A stretch of DNA of 8,236 nt from a bacterium (GTDB taxonomy: Bacteria; Electryoneota; RPQS01), in assembly GCA_018814465.1 (NCBI GenBank), contig JAHIZR010000427.1, positions 1 to 8,236 of the forward strand. The letters run 5' to 3'. The notes beneath the pieces were generated by a model. It worked only from the letters and a program-made list of their open reading frames with translations. It searched no databases and had not been told where the DNA came from. Position 1 is the first letter of the stretch. Each line of letters opens with the position of its first letter. The position numbers and the translations under genes were made by a program. Shown here one piece after another: positions 1 to 5,702 of this stretch.

Positions 1-1
1 C

Positions 2-85
2 ATCTATCGATACGAACTCAAGTTCCGTCGCCTTCACAACATCCTGCCGCAGCATACCTACCTCACGTTTGTACCACTTGATTAA
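2..85 (+). CDS. C-terminal end of an unidentified protein (5' end outside the window)
   Basis: An open frame enters from the left edge and gives 27 residues ending in LTFVPLD before a TAA at 83-85. It is rich in aromatic and basic residues (YRYELKFRRLHN). I do not recognise a family, and 27 residues are too few to assign one. Support for a real gene end is indirect: two consecutive hairpins follow within 15-60 bases on the same strand, the second with a T-tract, as expected just after a stop codon. The reading frame one base later also stays open to about 222, but it runs through both hairpins and is less plausible. Confidence 0.5.
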   Translation: MYRYELKFRRLHNILPQHTYLTFVPLD

Positions 86-98
86 CGGACTTATCATA

Positions 99-130
99 AC
101 AAAAATCCCCGCTATATGCGAGGACTTTGT
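99..130 (+). other. Imperfect hairpin downstream of the first gene end
   Basis: ACAAAAATCCCCGC can pair with GCGAGGACTTTGT around a TATAT loop. This gives about 12 pairs, two mismatches and one bulged A. It has no T-tract of its own. It lies 13 bases after the TAA at 83-85 and just ahead of the stronger hairpin at 141-166. It may act as a first pause or an mRNA 3'-end protecting structure. This is seen by eye; no folding energy was calculated. Confidence 0.4.
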
Positions 131-140
131 CAGCAATCTG

Positions 141-173
141 AAGCGGGACACTTTCGTGTCTCGCTTCTTTTTA
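141..173 (+). terminator. Intrinsic terminator, + strand
   Basis: AAGCGGGACAC (141-151) pairs with GTGTCTCGCTT (156-166): 11 pairs including one G-T wobble, with loop TTTC, followed by CTTTTTAT. This is the classic form of a rho-independent terminator for the + strand gene that ends at 85. Read on the minus strand, the same stem has a GAAA loop but no T-tract, so it would serve the minus-strand operon ending at 319 poorly. No other clear terminator for that operon is visible in 174-318. Confidence 0.8.
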
Positions 174-318
174 TATCGGCCGAAGGGTGATCGTGAATGT
201 CGGCACGTTCACCGGTTCCTGTAAGAAATGCTACTCAGACGTTCGACACAGCACCACAGCTCGCCGGATCGAAATCAGATGCATTGTTTCGGCCTGATAA
301 AAGGTACAGGTTCTTATC

Positions 319-1689
319 TTATAGCCATCCGCGCTTACGGCAAGCCAGCGCAACCCGGTTCACCGCGATCCGGTAAGCCGCATCTCTCATATAGAGATTC
401 TTTTCGCGAGCCAGCAGGTAGACGTTCTTGAAAGCCTGCTTCATTCTGTCTTCGATCTTCTCGACCACTTCCTGAGTTGTCCAGAAATGATTCTGGCTGC
501 TCTGAATTTCTTCGAAGTAGCTGCAGACGACTCCGCCCGCATGCGCCAACAGATCCGGAATCATGAAGATGCCGCGCGCATGGATTTCTTCGTCAGCCTT
601 AGCGGTTGTCGCGGCACGATAGCCTTCCGCAATCACCTTCACCTGATTGGAAATCTTGGCAACGTTGTCGGCATGAATCGCGTTGGGACGGGCGCACGGA
701 ATCAAGGCATCAACGTCCTGCTCGAGCCAGGCATCACCCGGCAGAATCTGGTATCCCAACCTGGCGGCGCGTTCCTTGTGAATCGTGCCTTTCCTGGTTG
801 TTACCTGCTGCAGCGCGTTCACATCAATGCCATCCTCGTTTCTGAGAGTATAGTTCATCTGATCGTCTTCATCCCAGAACGACAAACTCTTGACGGTGCC
901 GCCGTTGTGTGAGAACAGGCGAATCACGGTTTGCGCGACTTCATTAAAACCCTGTACGCTGGCGGAAGAGCTGCGCAGATCTTTTCCCATCTGCAGCAGC
1001 GCGTCTCTGACCATGAAGAAGAGGCCATAGCCTGTCGCTTCCTCTACACTCAATGATCCGCTCAAGCCGATTGTGCTGCCGGAAATCAAACCGGGATAGC
1101 GCACATTGCTGATCGTTTCCAGTTCATCGAGCATCCAGATGATATGCTGTTCATTGGAATTCTCCGCCGGAACAGGCAGATCGCGAATCGGTCCGACTCC
1201 GCGAGCAAGCTGGCGGACCCAACCACGGCAGAGCTGCTCCTGCTCCTGAGGACTCAGCACATAAGTGTCACAAGCAATGCTGCCTTCGCCGCCGCCCATC
1301 GGAATGCCGACGACCGCGCATTTCCAGCTCATCCACATCGCGGATGCCCGCGTTGAATCGAGCGACTGATCGGGATGGAAATGAATACCACCCTTGCTTG
1401 GTCCCAGCGCATCGTTATGCTGAACACGATAGCCGTTAAAGATACGCACGCTGCCGTCGTCCATTCTCACCGGAATCGTGAGCGAGTATTCGCGCTGGGG
1501 CTTGCGCAGCAGTTCGCGCGTCGCGGAATCCAAACGCAGCTGATCAGCGGTCTTGTCGAACAGCTTCTGTGCTTCCTTGTATGCATCCCCAATCATCGGG
1601 ACATGCGCGAAATCCTTGCGGACTGCATCGCGCACTGTCGTTTCAGCCGCCATTTGAACGGCATTGGCTTCTGTTACTTGCTTTTCCAT
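319..1689 (-). CDS. Glu/Leu/Phe/Val dehydrogenase family protein with degenerate active site
   Basis: A 456-residue protein, close to the usual length of hexameric glutamate dehydrogenases and homologous throughout. Recognisable landmarks are the substrate-binding segment GPSKGGIHFHP (K99), SWKCAVVGIP (K123), EATGYG (217-222) and the C-terminal HAGGVVCSYFEE (383-393). Key positions are changed. The catalytic lysine of the GGGKGG motif is Glu135 (GGGEGS). The catalytic aspartate of PAPD-x-NTNEQ is Ala175 (PVPAENSNEQ). The Rossmann GxGxxG is GFNEVA (247-252). AEGANGPTT has become AEGYRAATT. Ordinary oxidative deamination is therefore unlikely. A regulatory subunit, a binding protein or a new activity are possible. 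It is the last gene of a three-gene minus-strand operon, 37 bases after the CoA-transferase, with a good AGGAG ribosome-binding site at 1697-1701, seven bases before the ATG. The family call is firm; the function is unknown. Confidence 0.9.
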   Translation of the reverse strand: MEKQVTEANAVQMAAETTVRDAVRKDFAHVPMIGDAYKEAQKLFDKTADQLRLDSATRELLRKPQREYSLTIPVRMDDGSVRIFNGYRVQHNDALGPSKGGIHFHPDQSLDSTRASAMWMSWKCAVVGIPMGGGEGSIACDTYVLSPQEQEQLCRGWVRQLARGVGPIRDLPVPAENSNEQHIIWMLDELETISNVRYPGLISGSTIGLSGSLSVEEATGYGLFFMVRDALLQMGKDLRSSSASVQGFNEVAQTVIRLFSHNGGTVKSLSFWDEDDQMNYTLRNEDGIDVNALQQVTTRKGTIHKERAARLGYQILPGDAWLEQDVDALIPCARPNAIHADNVAKISNQVKVIAEGYRAATTAKADEEIHARGIFMIPDLLAHAGGVVCSYFEEIQSSQNHFWTTQEVVEKIEDRMKQAFKNVYLLAREKNLYMRDAAYRIAVNRVALACRKRGWL

Positions 1690-1726
1690 TTTTATACTCC
1701 TGTTCGTTTTGTGTCTTACTTATTGC

Positions 1727-3079
1727 TTAAAGAAGATTGTACTTCTTGGCGTCATATGTTAATTGTTCACGGAAAGCTGGGTGCGCGATTCCGATCAAGG
1801 CCTTTGCTCGTTCTCGCAGCGTCTTGCCATGCAGATAGGCGACTCCGAATTCCGTGACTACGTAGTGAACATCGGCCCGCGACGTTACCACTCCCGCGCC
1901 GGGAGTCAGTTCCGAAACAATTCTGCTGATCGTGTTATTCTTAGACGTCGACTTCAACGCGATAATCGGCTTGCCACCCTTGCTGTGAGCCGCGCCCCGG
2001 ATAAAATCCACTTGCCCGCCGAAACCGCTGTAGATTGTTCTGCCGATGGAATCCGAGCAGACTTGCCCGGTAATATCGACTTCGATCGCGCTGTTTACCG
2101 CAATCATGTTGTCATTCTGAGCAATGATAAAAGGATCGTTCGTATGATTCACCGGTCTGAATTCCACTAACGGATTTGACCAGACAAAATCATACAGCAT
2201 CTTCGATCCCAGCACAAAAGATGCGATCATCTTATCCTTCTGATAGTTCTTCGCCCGGCAATTCAGAACCCCCTCCTGAACCAATTCAACCGCGCCATCT
2301 GAGAACATTTCCGTATGCATTCCCAAATCCTTCTTATCGCGAAGATTGTACAGCACCGCATCGGGAATGCCGCCGATTCCAAGCTGAAGGCAGGCGCCGT
2401 TGGGAATCAGATCCGCTACGAACTGACCAATATGCATATGAACTTCGCTCATCTGGCGCGGCGGCAGTTCATATAATGCATGTTCATATTCCACCATGGC
2501 GGTAATATGCGATTTATGCAGGAAGTTTTCACCGTAAACGCGAGGCATTTGCGGATTCACTTCAGCAATTACGTATTTCGAGTTGCGCGCCGCTTCCAGC
2601 GTTGCGCCGCAGTCAATGCCCAGACTGCAGTAGCCGTGGGTGGCGGCCGGGGTGACTTGCAGCAGCGTCACATCAACTCTTTTCTGACCGCTGCGTATCA
2701 ACTCCGGGATTTCGGACAGGAAAATCGGAGTATAATCAGCTCGACCGGAATTCACTGCCTCCCGCACGTTCCCGCCCGTGAAGAATGCATTATGACGAAA
2801 GTGCTTTTCCATCCCCGGCTGTGCATAAGGAGCCGGACCGAAGGTCATGATATGGATAACTTCCACGTCCGACAGTTCCGGCGCTCTGTGCGCCAAGGCT
2901 TCCACCAGGATCTGCGGCGCGGCACATCCGGAACCGATAAATACGGTATCTCCCGACTTAATACAGGACAGGGCATCCACGGCCCGGGCCAGGGCGCGAT
3001 CGTGACGCTGTTTGTCACGATCCTGATGGTCGCTTACGCCTGCTCTTTGCTTTTCGATGTCGATTTCTGCGACTGACAT
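1727..3079 (-). CDS. Acetyl-CoA hydrolase/transferase family CoA-transferase (4-hydroxybutyrate or butyrate:acetate type)
   Basis: A 450-residue cytoplasmic enzyme of the family that moves CoA between acyl-CoA and a carboxylate such as acetate. An N-terminal domain begins at about residue 37 (DALSCIKSGDTVFIGSG). The second domain has GIGGIPDAV (234-242), then HTEMFSDG (255-262), whose Glu257 matches the catalytic glutamate that forms the CoA thioester in 4-hydroxybutyrate and butyryl-CoA transferases. The glycine loop SGFGGQVDF (351-359) and AYLHGKTLRERAKALI near the C-terminus are also typical. All expected catalytic features are present, so it should be active. The substrate cannot be told from sequence; acetate, propionate, butyrate, succinate or 4-hydroxybutyrate are candidates. 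The ATG at 3079 is preceded by GGAAAAG. It lies 46 bases inside the end of the upstream FmdE-like gene, suggesting coupled translation. No other in-frame start is visible nearby. Confidence 0.92.
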   Translation of the reverse strand: MSVAEIDIEKQRAGVSDHQDRDKQRHDRALARAVDALSCIKSGDTVFIGSGCAAPQILVEALAHRAPELSDVEVIHIMTFGPAPYAQPGMEKHFRHNAFFTGGNVREAVNSGRADYTPIFLSEIPELIRSGQKRVDVTLLQVTPAATHGYCSLGIDCGATLEAARNSKYVIAEVNPQMPRVYGENFLHKSHITAMVEYEHALYELPPRQMSEVHMHIGQFVADLIPNGACLQLGIGGIPDAVLYNLRDKKDLGMHTEMFSDGAVELVQEGVLNCRAKNYQKDKMIASFVLGSKMLYDFVWSNPLVEFRPVNHTNDPFIIAQNDNMIAVNSAIEVDITGQVCSDSIGRTIYSGFGGQVDFIRGAAHSKGGKPIIALKSTSKNNTISRIVSELTPGAGVVTSRADVHYVVTEFGVAYLHGKTLRERAKALIGIAHPAFREQLTYDAKKYNLL

Positions 3080-3660
3080 TGTTCTTTTCCGTTCACGCTG
3101 TTAGGTGCGTCTTTCGATGATTGATTGACAATTGTATAGGCAGAATCAGCCGAACATTTCTCGCGAGTATGCAGGCGGGCGATATCAAAAGGGGCTACGG
3201 GCACCCGCGCGCAGATCAGCAATTCATCATCCGGTGTTTCTAAAATTCGCTTGACTTTTTCCGCTTCCGGCAGATCCGGCTCCGTGGGCAGATTCCGCTC
3301 CCGGTCCACGGTCAGCGCCGGAACCACACGTACCGCATGCTCGGAAGCCGTATCATAAAGTGTCAGCACATCATTGCTGGTGCTGCGAATCAAGAGATTA
3401 CCATTGCCGCTCGTGCATCCGGTCACACACTGCACAGCATCCAGTCCGCAGCTATCGTGATTCGCGATACTGATCAGTTCGCTGGCATCAATGCGCGAGC
3501 AACTGAGGAACTTCATCGCGGCAACACTCATGCGATACCAAAGAGCCAACGTTGAGCAGTTGTGGCTGTGGAACAATACCACATCTTCATACTTCGGTAT
3601 GTCTCTGCCCGGCTCAATCGTAATACCCTGTGGCGTAAGTTGTTGATATTTAGTACTCAT
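3034..3660 (-). CDS. FmdE-family protein lacking the C-terminal zinc ribbon
   Basis: A 208-residue protein resembling FmdE (named from formylmethanofuran dehydrogenase operons; the role in bacteria is poorly known). Family landmarks counted from the ATG at 3660 are FHSHNC (30-35), NHDSCGLDAVQ (67-77) and TGCTSGNGNLLIR (80-92). These keep the His and Cys residues (H31, H33, C35, C71, C82) thought to form a metal site, although the usual HGHxCPG glycine and proline and the GKGN lysine are changed. Typical members end in a CxxC...CxxC zinc ribbon. Here only KCSADS (168-173) remains and the tail becomes a charged Gln/Ser/Lys-rich stretch that overlaps the next gene by 46 bases. An upstream in-frame TTG at 3738 would add 26 residues unlike the family; I prefer the ATG, though neither has a good ribosome-binding site. 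First gene of the operon; a sigma-54-type promoter lies at 3848-3863. Confidence 0.85.
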   Translation of the reverse strand: MSTKYQQLTPQGITIEPGRDIPKYEDVVLFHSHNCSTLALWYRMSVAAMKFLSCSRIDASELISIANHDSCGLDAVQCVTGCTSGNGNLLIRSTSNDVLTLYDTASEHAVRVVPALTVDRERNLPTEPDLPEAEKVKRILETPDDELLICARVPVAPFDIARLHTREKCSADSAYTIVNQSSKDAPNSVNGKEQCQSQKSTSKSKEQA

Positions 3661-3847
3661 CGTGCTTTGACTATTGGTAAATTCGTTGCTATATTGCTGT
3701 GGCGTTGTTCGACAATTCTGATTCGGTTCTGCTTCCAAGTAACTTTTTCTTCTGTCTCGCCGCTCTGCCTTATTTCAATCAAATATTAGTTTGGCGATTT
3801 TGCTGTCACTTGATGCTGAACCCTCGATACTGTTTGACTTCCTATAA

Positions 3848-3863
3848 GGCAATCATCATTCCA
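3848..3863 (-). promoter_or_regulatory. Putative sigma-54 (-24/-12) promoter of the FmdE-like operon
   Basis: The minus strand reads TGGAATGATGATTGCC. GG and GC are separated by exactly 10 bases, and TTGC matches the -12 consensus; the -24 part departs from TGGCAC by A for C and a change at the last base. The predicted start of transcription is near 3837, leaving a 177-base leader before the ATG at 3660. The equivalent site upstream of the GcvH-like gene has the same spacing, and a sigma-54 activator is encoded next door. Not tested experimentally. Confidence 0.62.
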
Positions 3864-3930
3864 CATATTTTAATATATGTATTTTATAATCTTAAATAAG
3901 TGCGTTTCAGAGATATCGTCGAATATAACC

Positions 3931-3951
3931 ACAATACGTGTAGAATATTCC
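3931..3951 (-). promoter_or_regulatory. Conserved GAATATTC block, candidate activator site (copy 1)
   Basis: GTGTAGAATATTCC at 3938-3951 differs at one of 14 bases from the block at 7980-7993, and over 3931-3951 the match is 18 of 21. GAATATTC is a perfect 8-base palindrome. Its centre is about 109 bases upstream of the predicted sigma-54 start, the same distance as in copy 2. That is typical of an enhancer site for an NtrC-type activator, though an IHF-like or other protein could also bind. Confidence 0.5.
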
Positions 3952-3976
3952 ATCACTTATCATAGCTCCCAAATAA

Positions 3977-4006
3977 CAAGGGCTTAGGTGTTTTCCTAAG
4001 CCCTTG
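3977..4006. promoter_or_regulatory. Perfect 12-base dyad: candidate enhancer or terminator-like hairpin (copy 1)
   Basis: CAAGGGCTTAGG (3977-3988) pairs perfectly with CCTAAGCCCTTG (3995-4006) around TGTTTT. On + it is followed only by CTTTCTAAC and on minus by TTATTTGG, so it is a mediocre terminator either way. No gene ends beside it: it sits in a divergent intergenic region, 50 bases before the kinase start. The core GGCTTAG-N8-CTAAGCC is identical in sequence and spacing to 8021-8042, while the loops differ. That favours a DNA-binding dyad for the neighbouring regulator, perhaps also giving autoregulation. RNA attenuation of the kinase remains possible. Confidence 0.55.
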
Positions 4007-4056
4007 CTTTCTAACTTGAAAGATATTGACAGCATCTCTGCTGATAGGAATCATAA

Positions 4057-5700
4057 ATGAAACGCTTTTCCCTCTTCCCGCAAAGCATTGTCGCTAAACT
4101 GATGATCCTGATGGGGCTGGTATTGATCTTTATGATTGCAATCACTTTAATCAATACTCAAATGCTGTTCCGTCAGAGCGAAACCGATGTTCGCACGCAC
4201 GCCCTGAAGATCGGCGATGTCATCAAACGTGCGATCGAATACGGCATGCTTCAAAAGAACTACGACTATGCTGTAAACATCGTGCAGAATATCGGCCTTG
4301 AACCGGGTCTCGACGGGATCTGGGTTTATAATCCCAAGGGGGAAGTGCGTATTTCAACCGACTCTTCCGCTATCGGCACACAACCTTCTAAAAACTCCCT
4401 GCAATGCATTCAATGTCACCGCTTTAGACCCCCGCTTGTCACGCTGTCACTGGAACAGCGCGTCCAACATATATATGATGATGCGGGAAATCGAGTGCTG
4501 GGATTAATTACGCCAATCGAGAACCAGCCAAGCTGTTCCAACGCTGACTGCCACGCTCATTCGAATGATGAACAGATCCTCGGCGTCGTCGAGATCCGCC
4601 GTTCTCTGCGCGAAGCGGATAAAAGCGCTCGCGAAACCCGGAACACGATGCTGACGATCTCCGCACTGCTGATTCTGTTGTCCGTCGTGCTATTCTTCAG
4701 CTTTATCCGCAGAGTCATTCAACGACCGATAAAATCACTGATCGAAGGAACGCGCCGTATCGCCGCGATGGATCTTGAGCATACCATCCCTGTTCAATCC
4801 CGTGATGAACTTGGCTTGTTGTCCGTTTCGTTCAACCAGATGACAAAAGAATTATCCAATGCCAATGAAGCCAACCGCCGATGGTCGGAAACCCTTGAAG
4901 AACGCGTGCAAGAAAAAACATTTGAACTGGAACGCGCCCAAGCACACTTGCTGCTGGTCGATAAAATGGCTTCGCTGGGTAAACTCGCGGGAGTGGTGGC
5001 GCACGAAATCAACAATCCGATTGCCGGCATCCTGACCTATGCCAAACTCTCGATTCGTAACTTATCTGATCATCCCTCTCCCGATCAGATTCGGGACTCC
5101 ATCGAGAACCTGAGCGTGATCCGTGACGAATCCAAGCGCTGCGGCGACATCGTGAATAATTTACTTCACTTTTCAAGAAAGTCCTTCGGAAAGAGCTCCG
5201 ACAACGACCTGCGGCCGATTATCACACGCAGTATCGAACTCACAAAACACAGCGCTGACACTCAGAGAATTAAACTCGACTTCAGAATCTCCACTCCCAA
5301 CACGAGGATTTTCTGCGATCCCGCCGCAATTCAGCAAATGCTTCTCGTCTTCCTGATTAACGCCATCGAAGCCATGCCGGAAGAGGGCGGCGAGGTTAGC
5401 GTTGAATTGGAGGATGGCAAAACGCCGGATTGGATCCATCTGATCGTCCGTGACACCGGCAGCGGAATATCGGACGAAAATTTCGCGCACATTTTCGAGC
5501 CGTACTATACCACAAAAGATACTTCCGATAATACGGGCCTGGGTCTTTCGGTCGCCTATCGCATCATTGTCGATCAGCACCATGGTCAAATCGAAGTGGA
5601 AACAGCGGTCGGATCCGGTACGGCTTTTATCATTGCACTCCCCGTCAAAGCTCCGCTGAAGCCGGCAGAGTCTTCAACTCCAGATCAGGACACTCAATAA
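4057..5700 (+). CDS. Membrane sensor histidine kinase with periplasmic c-type haem motifs
   Basis: A 547-residue transmembrane kinase. Order: TM1 about 12-33; periplasmic sensor domain about 34-196; TM2 about 197-217; HAMP about 218-270; coiled coil 270-300; HisKA with VVAHEINNP and phospho-acceptor His316; HATPase with N-box (Asn435), DTGSGI (466-471), IFEPYYTTK (479-487) and GLGLSVA (494-500). All kinase motifs are intact. The periplasmic domain holds CIQCH (117-121) and CSNADCHAH (160-168), the CXXCH and CX4CH forms that attach haem c, and the haem-bearing face is where cytochrome maturation occurs. It probably senses redox state, a gas or an electron carrier; the ligand is unknown. It would phosphorylate the regulator starting two bases after its stop. 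The ATG is set by AGGA at 4046-4049, seven bases upstream. Confidence 0.93.
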   Translation: MKRFSLFPQSIVAKLMILMGLVLIFMIAITLINTQMLFRQSETDVRTHALKIGDVIKRAIEYGMLQKNYDYAVNIVQNIGLEPGLDGIWVYNPKGEVRISTDSSAIGTQPSKNSLQCIQCHRFRPPLVTLSLEQRVQHIYDDAGNRVLGLITPIENQPSCSNADCHAHSNDEQILGVVEIRRSLREADKSARETRNTMLTISALLILLSVVLFFSFIRRVIQRPIKSLIEGTRRIAAMDLEHTIPVQSRDELGLLSVSFNQMTKELSNANEANRRWSETLEERVQEKTFELERAQAHLLLVDKMASLGKLAGVVAHEINNPIAGILTYAKLSIRNLSDHPSPDQIRDSIENLSVIRDESKRCGDIVNNLLHFSRKSFGKSSDNDLRPIITRSIELTKHSADTQRIKLDFRISTPNTRIFCDPAAIQQMLLVFLINAIEAMPEEGGEVSVELEDGKTPDWIHLIVRDTGSGISDENFAHIFEPYYTTKDTSDNTGLGLSVAYRIIVDQHHGQIEVETAVGSGTAFIIALPVKAPLKPAESSTPDQDTQ

Positions 5701-5702
5701 CC

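Larger units (their letters stand above)
3831..4010 (-). repeat. Regulatory repeat, copy 1 (upstream of the FmdE-like operon)
   Basis: Aligned without gaps at an offset of 4042 bases, 3831-3951 matches 7873-7993 at about 75 of 121 positions (62 percent, counted by hand). Conservation is concentrated in TGTTT, GGCAATC, TTCCA and GTGTWGAATATTCC. After a 27-29 base variable spacer that shares TCATAG, both copies carry the dyad GGCTTAG-N8-CTAAGCC. Both lie in the same orientation, upstream of a minus-strand gene. Patchy conservation around promoter-like words fits shared regulatory sites or an old duplication better than a recent mobile element. Confidence 0.75.
3661..4056. other. Divergent intergenic regulatory region and 5' leader of the FmdE-like operon
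   Basis: These 396 bases contain no convincing gene and turn strongly AT-rich at 3860-3900. They separate the minus-strand operon from the + strand kinase gene. From left to right they hold a long predicted minus-strand leader (3661-3837), a sigma-54-type promoter, an AT-rich stretch with the inverted repeat ACATAT-N6-ATATGT (3863-3880), the GAATATTC block and the GGCTTAG dyad. The kinase start has an AGGA site at 4046-4049. TTGACA occurs at 4026-4031, but no -10 element sits at a usable distance before the ATG, so I assign no kinase promoter. Confidence 0.7.

Noticed and set aside
228..431. Small + strand open frame near the left end
   Set aside because: It overlaps the 3' end of the dehydrogenase-family gene, has no ribosome-binding site and shows no recognisable motif.
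487..912. 141-codon + strand frame antisense to the dehydrogenase-family gene
   Set aside because: A shadow of the conserved minus-strand gene, with no start signal.
2480..3076. 198-codon + strand frame antisense to the CoA-transferase
   Set aside because: It is entirely inside a well-supported conserved gene on the other strand and its product resembles nothing I know.
3699..3899. Possible + strand peptide in the divergent intergenic region
   Set aside because: It crosses the sigma-54-type promoter and the AT-rich stretch, lacks a ribosome-binding site, and its hydrophobic composition simply reflects T-rich DNA.
3885..4006. A small RNA of about 110 bases on + from TATAAT (3885-3890) to the hairpin, with a parallel in copy 2 (TATTAT at 7927-7932)
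   Set aside because: The -10-like words align in both copies, but no -35 element is present at the right spacing and the T-tract of copy 1 is poor. The sigma-54 and activator reading on the opposite strand explains more of the conserved bases. It remains a weaker alternative.
3831..4010. The paired intergenic repeat as a mobile element or MITE
   Set aside because: No terminal inverted repeats or target-site duplications were seen, and conservation is patchy and centred on promoter-like words rather than uniform.
4026..4056. Sigma-70-type promoter for the kinase gene from TTGACA at 4026-4031
   Set aside because: At 16-18 base spacing the -10 position falls on or against the start codon and matches TATAAT poorly.
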